A DNA stretch of 60,317 nt, taken from positions 1 through 60,317 of IMG/VR virus record IMGVR_UViG_3300044841_000118; one strand, 5' to 3'. A model generated the notes under the pieces. The model saw only the letters and a program-made list of their open reading frames with translations. It had not been told where the DNA came from and did no database searches. This document shows, in pieces, positions 7,472 through 15,951 of this stretch. This DNA comes from a virus. Each line of letters opens with the position of its first letter. The first letter of the stretch is position 1. The translations under genes and the position numbers were made by a program.

Positions 7472-8652
7472 TGCCTACCACCATTGCAGAACTGAAGCAG
7501 CGCCAGGACGAGAAGGACGCCGCCGGAGCCAAGCTCGGCGAGCAGCACGAAGTCACCGGCAACACATGGGAAGTGTCCATCCCTCGGACGCGCATCTGCA
7601 CTCTGGAGCAGTTGGTCGAACACTGCAAGATCGATCTAAACACCTGGACCGTTAAGAGGTTCGTCGCCAATAAGTGGGAGGTTGGTGCCAAGAACCCGGA
7701 CTCCGGCAAGATCGAGGTCGAGCCGCTCTTCCAGATCAAGGCGTTTCTAGAGCGCCGGGTCGAGGTCGCTGACGCTGTCCAGGAACTGGACGAGTTGAAG
7801 CGGAAGGCTAAGCTCAGCGCAAAACCCTGGGTGTCGATAGATCGGAAGATTTCTCTGCCCTCCGGCAACATGCTTGAGGTCAATCTGCCCGATTTACACG
7901 CGGGCAAACTTGCATGGCAGCAGGAAACTGGCGGCCCGAACTATGACACCAAGATAGCGATCAAAGGGTACTGGGATGCCTTCAACACTCTGCTATCTCG
8001 CGTGAAGCATTTCGAGTTTGAGCAGGTGCTATTCGTGGTCGGCAACGACCTGTTGAACTCCGATGACACAGAAGGGCGCACCAACGCCGGCACACAAGTC
8101 TCCACGGATGTCCGCTACCAGAAGACCTTCGGTACTGTTCGGGACACGATGATTGAGTCGATAGAACGCCTTCGGCGCATCGCTCCGGTCAAGGTGGTAA
8201 TGGTTCCGGGAAATCACGACAAGCTGTCGGTCTGGCATCTTGGCGACTCCCTGGAGTGCTACTTCCACAAGTACGAAGACGTGGAAATCGACAACCGACC
8301 GCGTCAGCGCAAATACCATCAGTTCGGCCTCGTCGGTCTCATGTTCTACCACGGTAACAAGGGGAAGAAGGCAGACTACCCCCTAACCATGGCAACCGAG
8401 ATGCGGAAGATGTTCGGCGCCACCAAGTTCAACGAGTGCCATACCGGACACCTTCACAAATCATGGGCCGACGAATTTCACGGGGTCATCGTCCGTATCC
8501 TGAGCGCGCTCTGCCCCGCCGACGCTTGGCATTCGGAGAACAACTTTATCGGTAACCAGCGTACGGCCGAAGCCTTTGTCTGGAACAAGGACGAAGGGCT
8601 CATCACTATCGCGAGATACACGGCAACCGAAGAAGACGAGGAAGTCGCATGA
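7471..8652 (+). CDS. Calcineurin-like metallophosphoesterase
   Basis: GTG 7471 follows GAGGG. The 393-residue protein has the metallophosphoesterase signatures: PDLHAGKL (DxH), VVGNDLLNSDD (GNxxN-like, in place of GDxxD), VPGNHD (GNHD/E), and near the C-terminus HTGHLHKSW (GHxH). The first 130 residues are helical and charged. Phage members of this group are thought to act as nucleases or phosphodiesterases in DNA metabolism. The stop overlaps the next start (ATGA). One 15-bp palindrome copy lies at 7777-7791. Confidence 0.7.
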   Translation: MPTTIAELKQRQDEKDAAGAKLGEQHEVTGNTWEVSIPRTRICTLEQLVEHCKIDLNTWTVKRFVANKWEVGAKNPDSGKIEVEPLFQIKAFLERRVEVADAVQELDELKRKAKLSAKPWVSIDRKISLPSGNMLEVNLPDLHAGKLAWQQETGGPNYDTKIAIKGYWDAFNTLLSRVKHFEFEQVLFVVGNDLLNSDDTEGRTNAGTQVSTDVRYQKTFGTVRDTMIESIERLRRIAPVKVVMVPGNHDKLSVWHLGDSLECYFHKYEDVEIDNRPRQRKYHQFGLVGLMFYHGNKGKKADYPLTMATEMRKMFGATKFNECHTGHLHKSWADEFHGVIVRILSALCPADAWHSENNFIGNQRTAEAFVWNKDEGLITIARYTATEEDEEVA

Positions 8653-9140
8653 GCGATTACCAACTGCACGGACCAGAAGTCCCCATACTCCGGAAGAGAC
8701 CGGGACTGACGACATGGACACCGGTCCGCAAGCCCATCCAACTCCGCTTCCGCAACGGCTACTGGGAGTTCGAGGTGGATGGGAAGCAGCACAGCGGGTA
8801 CAGCTGCCTGACGTGCGCTCTCGGCACCGCCAGCAAGATTCAGATGGCTGTTCGCAAGCGGGAGATCGACCGCGCGCTGCTGGAGATGGAAGCGAAAATC
8901 TGGCGACACGAGTTCGACACCCCCACCGACCCTGTCCAGAAAACGGACGATAACCCATTCGCGTTTCAGGAAGTACTGAACCAAGCCAGCCCCAATGAGT
9001 TTCCTTGGCCCGGCACGATCATCCCCGTGGATGCTGACGACCCGCGACTGCCTCGTCGCAACTGGTTCCATCGCCAACTCGAGGACATCGGTCTGACAGT
9101 CCGCATGATGTGGGAGTTCGTAAAACGGGAGGTTTTGTGA
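8649..9140 (+). CDS. Hypothetical protein (163 aa)
   Basis: Coupled at both ends (ATGA at the start, GTGA with the kinase-like gene). It contains WEFEVDGKQHSGYSCLTCAL and a long charged helix. No known domain is recognised. A copy of the palindrome lies at 8934-8948 within the gene. Confidence 0.55.
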   Translation: MSDYQLHGPEVPILRKRPGLTTWTPVRKPIQLRFRNGYWEFEVDGKQHSGYSCLTCALGTASKIQMAVRKREIDRALLEMEAKIWRHEFDTPTDPVQKTDDNPFAFQEVLNQASPNEFPWPGTIIPVDADDPRLPRRNWFHRQLEDIGLTVRMMWEFVKREVL

Positions 9141-9691
9141 TTTTACTCGGCGTGATCGGAAGAGCTCAACAGGGGAAAAGTACCCTCGCTAATGCGATCG
9201 TCACCCACGCCGCCACCCGCGGTTACGGTGCCCGCGTCTACGAGGTCTCGCACCTCATCCTCCGCTACTGCCAGAAGGCCGGGCTGATCGAATCGTGGAA
9301 GACCCGTGCGGACTGCACCGAGCAGGACGTCCAGACCCTGATCGACGTGGGACACGAGAAGCGCATCGAGGACCAGAACTACTGGCTCGACTCCATCGCC
9401 GAGATGATCCGGCTGGACGCGGCTGACGTAGCTATCATCCCGAATGTCCGTGCAGATAACGAATGTGCCTTCGTACGCGAAAAGGGTGGCTCCATCCTCC
9501 GAGTGGTGAGCACGAACCCGGATGGCACGCCGTACATCCCGCGCGACCGTGACCCCAACAACCGCTTCGAGACCATCTCGATGACGCTCACCCCGGACTA
9601 CGAGATCAAGACGCCACGCGGCGCCGAAGCCCTCGCCAAGTCCTACGCACACTCCCTCTTCGACTACCTCGCTGCCAAGGCTGGCGAGTGA
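9137..9691 (+). CDS. P-loop kinase-like protein, possibly deoxynucleoside monophosphate kinase
   Basis: GTG 9137 overlaps the previous stop. A Walker A motif lies near residue 10 (GRAQQGKST), followed by helices and a basic segment RVVSTNPDGTPYIPRDRDP that resembles the lid/nucleobase region of phage dNMP kinases (T4 gp1 type). If so it would phosphorylate dNMPs for phage DNA synthesis. It could instead be another P-loop NTPase; the walker B acid is probably in VAIIPNVR, which lacks the usual Asp. Confidence 0.5.
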   Translation: MILLGVIGRAQQGKSTLANAIVTHAATRGYGARVYEVSHLILRYCQKAGLIESWKTRADCTEQDVQTLIDVGHEKRIEDQNYWLDSIAEMIRLDAADVAIIPNVRADNECAFVREKGGSILRVVSTNPDGTPYIPRDRDPNNRFETISMTLTPDYEIKTPRGAEALAKSYAHSLFDYLAAKAGE

Positions 9692-9969
9692 GAAAGCCGC
9701 GGATCGTGGTAACTGCCGGCTTCTACGCCAAAGCCAAAGAGACGTGGGCAACGATGGAGGCGCGACAATCTATGTCTGAAACCCTGCCCGCCAACTCCAC
9801 AGTCGAGCGAATGAGTGAAGTGCTGAACGACCTCCGGGCCAAAGTCCAGAAGAAGTACCTACTCGACGAGCCGTATATCGCTAAGTTCCAGAACCTGACC
9901 TTCGTGGCACCGGTTCTCCGCGACACGATCATTTGCGACGTGAGCATAACTACAGAGGTGAAAGCATGA
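9688..9969 (+). CDS. Hypothetical protein (93 aa)
   Basis: GTG 9688 overlaps the previous stop (GTGA); an internal ATG at 9772 is an alternative. It is helical in the middle and has a short beta C-terminus (TIICDVSITTEVKA). No family recognised. Confidence 0.5.
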   Translation: MRKPRIVVTAGFYAKAKETWATMEARQSMSETLPANSTVERMSEVLNDLRAKVQKKYLLDEPYIAKFQNLTFVAPVLRDTIICDVSITTEVKA

Positions 9970-10130
9970 GACATCCAATGTTATTTGTCGCGGATATCGC
10001 GCTGTGTGGTCTTTTCGGTTTACTGCTCTCGACACTATTGCCTGTGCACGGTGGGCATGTTCTAGGTGCGTTGGCGCTCATCGTAATTTTTCATGCGGAT
10101 CGCTTCTTGTTCATCTTCGGTAAACGATAA
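9966..10130 (+). CDS. Small membrane protein (54 aa)
   Basis: ATG 9966 overlaps the previous stop (ATGA), and its own stop overlaps the next start (TAATG). Two hydrophobic segments, about residues 5-24 and 32-48, are separated by a short loop and followed by basic residues (FGKR). A small two-pass membrane protein of unknown role. Confidence 0.5.
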   Translation: MRHPMLFVADIALCGLFGLLLSTLLPVHGGHVLGALALIVIFHADRFLFIFGKR

Positions 10131-10720
10131 TGCCTGGCATCCTGAGCCGCTTCCACGACACCCAGCCCTTCGTCTTCTCCGCCGATGGGCGCAAGCTCGG
10201 CCCTGGCCACAACGCGCCGACCGTCAGCGAAATCGCGCGCGGCCTCGGCAAGCTCTGCCGGTTCGCCGGCAACAGCCGCGTCTTCTGGCCAGTGCTACTG
10301 CACTCCATGGTGGTGGCCGATCTGGTAGACGAGGAGATCGCGTTGTACGCCCTGCTGCACGATGCGGCCGAGGTGGTCTTCAACGACACGCCGACGCCGT
10401 TCAAGCCGTCGTTCTTCGAGGCGCGGGAGAAAGCAGTACTGCGCAAGCTCTACGCCGACATGGGTGTGCCTGAGCCGACCGAGGATATCTTGGCGCGCGT
10501 GAAGGTCGCCGACCGTGCGGCGCTGGTCGCGGAGGCGCATGTCATCGGGCCGCTGGGACTGGGCGAGTACTTCGGGGAGAGCGACTCGACGACAGAAGCC
10601 GTCATTCTCGCCTATCTCAAGGACTACTCACCCAACGACTACCTGACCGAAGGCCGCGCCGTGATCGACTTCCAGACCCGCGTCCGCTACGCCGCTGATC
10701 GAGTGCGGAGGGCCAGCTGA
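10130..10720 (+). CDS. HD-domain phosphohydrolase (YfbR-like 5'-nucleotidase family)
   Basis: The 196-residue product has the HD hallmark: His in VLLHSMVVAD, then LLHDAAEV (HD), and an Asp in VKVADRAAL. In YfbR, these bind a metal and remove the 5' phosphate from dNMPs. The neighbouring kinase-like gene fits a role in phage nucleotide metabolism. The start is coupled to the upstream gene, and the stop shares the next ATG. Confidence 0.65.
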   Translation: MPGILSRFHDTQPFVFSADGRKLGPGHNAPTVSEIARGLGKLCRFAGNSRVFWPVLLHSMVVADLVDEEIALYALLHDAAEVVFNDTPTPFKPSFFEAREKAVLRKLYADMGVPEPTEDILARVKVADRAALVAEAHVIGPLGLGEYFGESDSTTEAVILAYLKDYSPNDYLTEGRAVIDFQTRVRYAADRVRRAS

Positions 10721-10920
10721 TGCCGGTGCGCCCCATGCGCCAAGTCGACATCCGCGACGCCCTCGGAGACGTCACCCAGACCCACGTCCTCCCCAGCACC
10801 ATCGGACCGGACATGGTTCTCGACTACTACGGGCACGCTCTGCATCACTCCTGCCCATGCACCCCGCGCGTCGAGTACGTCAACATGACGCCGGTTCTGA
10901 TCCACCGGAGGGACGTATGA
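10720..10920 (+). CDS. Hypothetical protein (66 aa)
   Basis: Starts at ATG 10720, overlapping the HD gene stop (TGATG), and overlaps the next gene by four bases. It has HHSCPC, a possible zinc-binding cluster of His and Cys. Nothing else is recognised. Confidence 0.45.
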   Translation: MPVRPMRQVDIRDALGDVTQTHVLPSTIGPDMVLDYYGHALHHSCPCTPRVEYVNMTPVLIHRRDV

Positions 10921-11552
10921 GAATAGTCACCCTGTCAGATACGCATGGACTCCACCACAAAGTCCATATTCCAGACGGCGACGTGCTGGTCCACGCTGGT
11001 GATTTCATGAACTTCGGAACCAGAGTTCAAGAAGCTACAGACTTCCTATCCTGGTTCGCGGGGCATCCGCATTCCGAAAAGATTTTGGTCGCCGGGAATC
11101 ACGACATCCTGTTCGAGCAGGACCCGTCGTGGGCTAATTCCCTGATCCCACCGGGCGTCCAGTACCTGAAGAACTCCGGTACAACGATCCACGGTATTCG
11201 GTTCTGGGGCTCTCCGTTCACTCCGCGCTTCATGGAATGGGCGTTCATGGCTGACCCCGGCGAACCTATCGCCCACATCTGGTCTCAGATTCCAGGAAAG
11301 ACGGATGTTCTGATTACACACGGGCCTCCGCTCGGGATTCTGGACGAGATGGACGAGCCCAAGCAACGAGTCGGCTGTGAAGAACTGCGCAAGGCTGTGG
11401 ATCGGATAAAGCCGCGCTACCACATCTTCGGTCACATCCATGCAGGCTACGGAGTCGAGATGCCGGAAGAGTCCGAAACCCTGTTCGTCAACGCTGCCGT
11501 GTGCAACGAGCAGTACCGCCCGATCAACCAGCCCATTGTCATCGACGTTTAG
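10917..11552 (+). CDS. Calcineurin-like metallophosphoesterase (second, short form)
   Basis: ATG 10917 overlaps the previous stop. The 211-residue enzyme shows a complete set of motifs: LSDTHGLHH (DxH), HAGDFMN (GDxxN), VAGNHDI (GNHD), ITHGPP and FGHIHAG (GHxH). This compact form is typical of class III 'YfcE/MPPED-like' phosphodiesterases. The substrate is unknown. It differs clearly from the 393-residue protein upstream, so the two are not recent duplicates. Confidence 0.75.
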   Translation: MRIVTLSDTHGLHHKVHIPDGDVLVHAGDFMNFGTRVQEATDFLSWFAGHPHSEKILVAGNHDILFEQDPSWANSLIPPGVQYLKNSGTTIHGIRFWGSPFTPRFMEWAFMADPGEPIAHIWSQIPGKTDVLITHGPPLGILDEMDEPKQRVGCEELRKAVDRIKPRYHIFGHIHAGYGVEMPEESETLFVNAAVCNEQYRPINQPIVIDV

Positions 11553-11623
11553 TAACGTGGCCCTGCGTATTTCCGCGAAATAAATCTCGCCGAATTGCAT
11601 CCATAGTGACAGAGGAACAACAG

Positions 11624-11815
11624 ATGACGTTGAAGGAGAAAGCGAAGGCGCTCTTGTACTCGCGTCGGCCGCTCGGTCTCAACCTCCAGTTATGCAACCA
11701 CCCTGACCGCTTCGTGGTCTACGCCGGGATTGCAGGGTTCGGAACAATAACGGCGGTCTGCACACGCTGCCTACTGCAGGCGGTGTCTCGTCGCTGGTGG
11801 AGGTTCGGACGCTGA
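11624..11815 (+). CDS. Small basic protein (63 aa)
   Basis: ATG 11624 lies nine bases after AGAGGA; GTG 11606 is an in-frame alternative. It has two cysteines and a basic ending (SRRWWRFGR). The stop shares bases with the next ATG (TGATG). Unknown function. Confidence 0.45.
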   Translation: MTLKEKAKALLYSRRPLGLNLQLCNHPDRFVVYAGIAGFGTITAVCTRCLLQAVSRRWWRFGR

Positions 11816-12009
11816 TGGACCTGATCGCAGAACTCGATTCGCGGAAGAGCTACCTGAAGGTGTCAGAGTTCGCCCGGATGCTCTCGGTCAGCGCGCGCCA
11901 GGTCTACAAACTGGTCGAGCAGCACCGCCTGCCCGCACTCAAGATCGGCACCACCGTGCGCCTCTGCCCCCGCGCCGCTGCCGCATGGCTCCGCGAAAGG
12001 ACTGCCTGA
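11815..12009 (+). CDS. Excisionase/MerR-type helix-turn-helix protein
   Basis: The 64-residue product is a single HTH_17 domain: LKVSEFARMLSVSARQVYKL (HTH), then LPALKIGTTVRLCPRAAAAWL (wing and last helix). This is the classic small 'excisionase family' form. It lies 600 bases upstream of the integrase, and direct repeats in between could be its target. It may direct excision or act as a repressor. Confidence 0.75.
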   Translation: MDLIAELDSRKSYLKVSEFARMLSVSARQVYKLVEQHRLPALKIGTTVRLCPRAAAAWLRERTA

Positions 12010-12278
12010 TGTCTGAAACGAAGAAACGCTACGTGGTCGTCACTCTCTCCATCCCTGTTGTCCTTTCCTATCCCGACGATTCGTACTGGAACAAGGAGGG
12101 GATCGAGTTCCACCTTAATGAAGGATCCAACTGCGTCGACAACCAGATCCGCGACTTCATCCAGCAGTTCGAACACAGGAATGACAAGGACTGCTACTGC
12201 TTCGACCCCGAGACCAAGGCCACCTATGTCCGGGAGGCTACAGACGAAGACATCTTGAGAACAGGGATTCGCAAGTGA
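12009..12278 (+). CDS. Hypothetical protein (89 aa)
   Basis: The start overlaps the HTH gene stop (TGATG). The segments YVVVTLSIPVVLSYP and DCYCFDPETKATYV look like a small beta fold. It is the last gene before the terminator at 12300. No family recognised. Confidence 0.5.
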   Translation: MSETKKRYVVVTLSIPVVLSYPDDSYWNKEGIEFHLNEGSNCVDNQIRDFIQQFEHRNDKDCYCFDPETKATYVREATDEDILRTGIRK

Positions 12279-12299
12279 CCAACGACACAAAGCCACAAG

Positions 12300-12323
12300 G
12301 CCCGCCCGCTCCGGCGGGCTTTT
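12300..12323 (+). terminator. Rho-independent terminator ending the left plus-strand operon
   Basis: A seven-base GC stem, GCCCGCC and GGCGGGC, closes a six-base loop and is followed by TTTT. It lies 21 bases after the last stop of the replication operon, so it separates that operon from the integration module. Confidence 0.8.
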
Positions 12324-12338
12324 CCATTTCCCGGACAA

Positions 12339-12372
12339 CGCCTTAGTCATGCGCCGGTCGCCTTAGTCATGC
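12339..12372 (+). repeat. Two 14-bp direct repeats, 20 bp apart, in the integration region
   Basis: CGCCTTAGTCATGC occurs at 12339-12352 and 12359-12372, exactly 20 bases apart, about two helical turns. A third partial copy (TAGTCATGCA) lies at 12584-12593, just before the integrase start. The placement on both sides of attP fits arm sites for integrase or excisionase, or an operator for integrase. Confidence 0.6.
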
Positions 12373-12492
12373 AAAACGGGTCCAGACACGCATCTAGGTT
12401 CGCTGTATTCGCATTTGGAAGATTCCTCGATGTGCCCAGAACCCGCATGAACACTGGGAAATCCAGTTAAATCAAGGGGATTTTACAAAGGC

Positions 12493-12512
12493 TGGCGGAG
12501 AGGGAGGGATTC
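12493..12512 (+). other. Candidate attP core, matching the 3' end of a tRNA-Ser gene
   Basis: TGGCGGAGAGGGAGGGATTC reads, on the reverse strand, as the last 20 bases of a typical tRNA-Ser: T-arm, acceptor strand, discriminator G and CCA. Identity to a tRNA stops after GATTC, as expected for a short shared core. It lies about 100 bases before the integrase gene. The phage probably inserts into the 3' end of a host tRNA-Ser gene and rebuilds it. The surrounding gap (12324-12608) has no ORF. Confidence 0.7.
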
Positions 12513-12550
12513 TGATCACAACCACTGCAAGTACTTCATTCTATAGATAC

Positions 12551-12583
12551 TTGACAGGAACACACAGCCCGTAGTACTACAAT
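12551..12583 (+). promoter_or_regulatory. Putative integrase promoter
   Basis: A consensus TTGACA at 12551-12556 is followed by TACTAC (18-base spacing) or TACAAT (21-base spacing). Neither -10 is ideal. It lies 25-30 bases before the integrase ATG, overlapping the third TAGTCATGCA copy, so a factor binding there could repress it. Confidence 0.4.
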
Positions 12584-12608
12584 AGTCATGCAGTTCTGAA
12601 GGAGACGC

Positions 12609-13805
12609 ATGGCTAACCGAACCTGCACCCTGATGCTCTACTGCCGCACCGAGAACGGGTGGCGCCGCTTCCCTGCCGCCTTTGGCAAGAACGGGCGCAT
12701 CCGGCCCAACTACGCCGAGGTCGCAGGCGAGCAGGTCCACTTCGATACCGCGCGGTACGAGATCCGCTTCTACGCTGGCCGCAAGGTCCAGTTCAAAGCC
12801 GTCCAGGGAAGCGCAAAGGACGCGCTGGCAGCCCGCCGCCGGCAGGAGGCTCTGCTAGTCGCCCGGGACTCGGCCAAGGCCTCTGGGGCCACCCTGGTCG
12901 AGAATGAGCCCACCCGGAAGAAGCTGACGCAGGAGAAGCAGCGCTGGCTTGAGGGGCTGGAGGCCCGCGGAAAAGCCGAGTTCATCAAGACCGCGCGGGT
13001 GGCGATCGACGACTTTCTGGCCGCCACGGAACTGATCTACGCCGACCAGATCACCGCAGACGCCATGCTGGTCTTCTACCGGGTTCTGCGGAAGCGCGGC
13101 AACTCGGCGCGCACCCTCTACAACAAGGTGATCAACCTCTCCGCCTGGTTCAAGGACATGGGGCTGGAGGTCAAGTCCATCGTCAAGCACAAACCGGTCT
13201 ACACAGAGCGGGAGGTCGACGTCTACAGCCCCGAAGAGATCGGCGACCTGTTCCGCGCCTGCCGCAACGACTACCAGCGCGCGCTGTTCGACGTGCTGCT
13301 CAAGGCCGGGCTGCGCGAGCAGGAGGCGGTCAATCTGGAGTGGACGAACGTCGACTTCCGGGCCAAGGTGCTCCGCGTCCGCGAGAACGTACAAACCGGG
13401 TCATCCATCAAGGACCGGGCCGAGAGATCCGTCCCTATGCCTGACAGTCTGATCGAGTCATTGCGCGCCTGGCGGGAGAAAAGGCCCAAGGCACACCTCG
13501 TCCTCGGCACCGCGACCGACCGGCCCAACAACAAGATGCTGCGGACGCTGAAGCGGGTGGTCAGCGCGGCTAAGCTCAACTGCGGTCGCTGCGATGGGTG
13601 CACCACCCGGGACGAGTGCCGCCGCTGGCGCCTGCACAAGTTCCGGGCCACCTACACCACCCGCCTGCTGCAGAACGGGGTCGATGCCCGAACGGTCATG
13701 GCCTACACGGGGCACGCGGATTTAGCGACCGTGCTGCGCTATCTGGCGCCGGCGGAGGACGCCCCGATGCAGTCCAGGATCAGCAGCATCGAATGGGTGC
13801 GGTAG
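12609..13805 (+). CDS. int: Tyrosine-type site-specific integrase
   Basis: ATG 12609 follows GAAGGAGA. The 398-residue protein has an N-terminal SAM-like arm (about 100-200) and a C-terminal catalytic domain. Visible catalytic residues are Arg in AGLREQEAVNLEW, His-x-x-Arg in RLHKFRATYTTRLL, GHA and Tyr in VLRYLAP. Just before the HxxR box lies a four-cysteine insertion (CGRCDGC...DEC) that could bind zinc. It recombines attP with the tRNA-Ser attB. Downstream genes are on the opposite strand and converge on it. Confidence 0.9.
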   Translation: MANRTCTLMLYCRTENGWRRFPAAFGKNGRIRPNYAEVAGEQVHFDTARYEIRFYAGRKVQFKAVQGSAKDALAARRRQEALLVARDSAKASGATLVENEPTRKKLTQEKQRWLEGLEARGKAEFIKTARVAIDDFLAATELIYADQITADAMLVFYRVLRKRGNSARTLYNKVINLSAWFKDMGLEVKSIVKHKPVYTEREVDVYSPEEIGDLFRACRNDYQRALFDVLLKAGLREQEAVNLEWTNVDFRAKVLRVRENVQTGSSIKDRAERSVPMPDSLIESLRAWREKRPKAHLVLGTATDRPNNKMLRTLKRVVSAAKLNCGRCDGCTTRDECRRWRLHKFRATYTTRLLQNGVDARTVMAYTGHADLATVLRYLAPAEDAPMQSRISSIEWVR

Positions 13806-13819
13806 TCCGGGAAATGGAA

Positions 13820-13843
13820 AAGCCACCCGGTGAGAGGTGGCTT
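13820..13843 (-). terminator. Terminator-like hairpin at the end of the structural operon (minus-strand U tract)
   Basis: AAGCCACC pairs with GGTGGCTT across an eight-base loop. Read on the minus strand it is followed by TTTTCC, so it can end transcription of the minus-strand structural operon. Its sequence resembles the terminator at 57937-57962 (shared CCACCCGGTGA core). Confidence 0.55.
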
Positions 13844-13900
13844 GGGTTACGATGGTAAGTTGATGCCTTACGACCCGCAGGGCATCATACGGGGTGGGGT

Positions 13901-14083
13901 ATGGTTGTGGCCTTCTTCGAGATCCTCGGGATCCTGACGCTACTCAGCTTCTCCATACAGGCGACGGCCTTCCTGTTCGACTTCCTGACGAAGCCTGTCC
14001 CTCGCCGCTACCCTGCTCCTGTGCGCCCCCGTACTGCACATCCAAGGGCTCGCATGGTGTCTTTCAAAACACACCCCGACTAG
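13901..14083 (+). CDS. Small membrane protein (60 aa), tentative
   Basis: ATG 13901 opens a frame with a strong hydrophobic stretch (residues 2-28: VVAFFEILGILTLLSFSIQA) followed by a proline- and arginine-rich tail. The stop overlaps the stop of the minus-strand gene at 14080. It may be a real single-pass protein or a chance ORF in the convergent gap. Confidence 0.4.
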   Translation: MVVAFFEILGILTLLSFSIQATAFLFDFLTKPVPRRYPAPVRPRTAHPRARMVSFKTHPD

Positions 14084-15948
14084 TTTCCGCCCATAATCTT
14101 CTTCGCCTTGGCTGCCTTCACCTTTGGCGCAGGAGCCTTGAGCGCGGGACGCTGGATGTGCGCCTCACCCTCGGGGGTCACATGCACCGGGCTGGTCTTC
14201 GGAGGTTCTGGTTTCGGATAAATCGGGCGCCGTGTTCGATCGACTGCTGTCTCCGCGTTCAGCTTCGGGTACGTTGATCCTGGTACCCCGACATTGCTAT
14301 TCGATGCGTTTCCGGGGAGACCCTTCGCTGCTGGTGCGGCTTGCGGCAGCGCCCCCTGCGAACGGCCAGCCTGCAACGCCTGGGGCGGGGCTGTCGGGCC
14401 AGCAGGTGCCGGGTTGGGCGTCGTCTCGGCAGTGACCGTCTCGGGTGTTCCCTTGCTCGGCAACCGCGGCCTGTCCGGAGTCTGGACGCCGCTATCGAAT
14501 GTGCCGGGCACGGACTCGGGTATCTTCTTGGTGAAGCGGCGGATGTCCGCCTGCGTCTGCGTCATCGGAGACTCGCGGAGCAGCGTCTGTGCGATCTTCT
14601 TCTTGTCTCCGTGCCCGAGGACAGCCCCGGTGACGTCACCGACAGACTCCGCCACGTGTCCGATGAACTGCTTGCCTGTCATCGGGCGGTTGAACTGAAC
14701 CTCTTTCGATGCCAGCGGAACGCGCGCGTTCTCCAGCGCTTCACGAGTGGTGAGTAGATCAGATTCCGTCTGCTTGAGCTTTTTGAAGTCCTGTCCGGTG
14801 GCGTTGCTTAGACCGTCGTAGTATGTGTTACGGACAGCTGACGAAGCGGCACTCAGAGCCTGATCCAGATTCGCCGACCGCTGTACAGCCACGCCGCTCA
14901 TCTTGAAGGACGGAGATGTCTGGTTGTTCAGGTACATCCGAAGTCCGTTCAACTCCCCGAGCGTATCTACGCTGGCGACGCGCTTCTTCAGCGATTCCAG
15001 TTCGTTGACGTCATCTGGGGCATATTTTTCCATGCCCTCCTTCTTCAGATCGTCAATGGCTTGCAGAACGGGTTTCATATCGACGGGCTGGTTCTTCACA
15101 TTCCGCAGCGCGTCCAGGTGTGCCTCGTCGATGTGCTGCTGCGCATTGTGGACAGCTTCGTGGAAGGCGTCGTAGGTTTCCTCTGGAGTGGCTTTCGGAT
15201 CGAGGATGCGTTCCCGTAGTGCCCGGTTCGACTGGATCTCCTGCTGAACGATTGGGGAAACGCTGCTGGCGACCTCCTTCGCGTCGAAGTTCTTCCCCAT
15301 GCCAGCCTTGCCTTGGTCGATGACCGCAGTGAAACCGCGATGGGCTGCGCTGTTCTCAGGATTGGCTCGGTTCTCAAGAGCCCCCTGCGTCTTGTTGACG
15401 CCGCGTTCCGTAAGGTGCGGGACCAAAGAGGTCAGAAGGTCGCCTAACGTTTCGCCTGCACCCCGGTTGGGGCTTTCTTCCATGTCCTTCTGGTCTTCAG
15501 CAAGCGCTGGATTGACTGCCGCATCCGCCATGTGTGATAGACCGAGGTAGTAGTTGGACGCGCGCTGGCTGTTGGTGACAGCGGGGTCGTTCCGAAGATG
15601 ATACGCAGTGCTGATTTCGTCGGCACCCTGCCGTATCAACTGTCCACGATTGTGCAGGTCGCTCTTTATACTATCGACAGGGTTATCAGTGGGAATGGTG
15701 AGCCCCGACAAACGGTGCATCATCCCACGCGCGGCGTCCCCCATGTTTGAAAGGAAACCCCCATCCGTGGGTGCACTACCGCCCGTACTCGGTGCATCCC
15801 ATTCCACACCGTCCGCGCCGCTGGGTGTAGCAGGAGCAGAGGCGGACGGCTCAGAGGTTCCGGTATACACGGTCGCTGGCGCAGTAGCGCCAGCCGTTGC
15901 TGGTGCGTCCCACTCGACTCCGGGAGTTGTGTTCTTCTCGTCGGCCAT
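14080..15948 (-). CDS. Putative ejection/internal virion protein (622 aa)
   Basis: The last gene of the structural operon. It has a Thr/Ala/Pro-rich N-terminus with the repeat GVEWDAP (two copies), a helical centre of about 400 residues and a low-complexity Pro-rich C-terminus. It ends KKIMGGN, like the proteins at 18934-19686 and 18277-18903. Size, position after the tail genes and helical make-up fit podovirus proteins that enter the cell with the DNA. No enzyme domain is recognised. Confidence 0.5.
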   Translation of the reverse strand: MADEKNTTPGVEWDAPATAGATAPATVYTGTSEPSASAPATPSGADGVEWDAPSTGGSAPTDGGFLSNMGDAARGMMHRLSGLTIPTDNPVDSIKSDLHNRGQLIRQGADEISTAYHLRNDPAVTNSQRASNYYLGLSHMADAAVNPALAEDQKDMEESPNRGAGETLGDLLTSLVPHLTERGVNKTQGALENRANPENSAAHRGFTAVIDQGKAGMGKNFDAKEVASSVSPIVQQEIQSNRALRERILDPKATPEETYDAFHEAVHNAQQHIDEAHLDALRNVKNQPVDMKPVLQAIDDLKKEGMEKYAPDDVNELESLKKRVASVDTLGELNGLRMYLNNQTSPSFKMSGVAVQRSANLDQALSAASSAVRNTYYDGLSNATGQDFKKLKQTESDLLTTREALENARVPLASKEVQFNRPMTGKQFIGHVAESVGDVTGAVLGHGDKKKIAQTLLRESPMTQTQADIRRFTKKIPESVPGTFDSGVQTPDRPRLPSKGTPETVTAETTPNPAPAGPTAPPQALQAGRSQGALPQAAPAAKGLPGNASNSNVGVPGSTYPKLNAETAVDRTRRPIYPKPEPPKTSPVHVTPEGEAHIQRPALKAPAPKVKAAKAKKIMGGN

Positions 15949-15951
15949 GAG

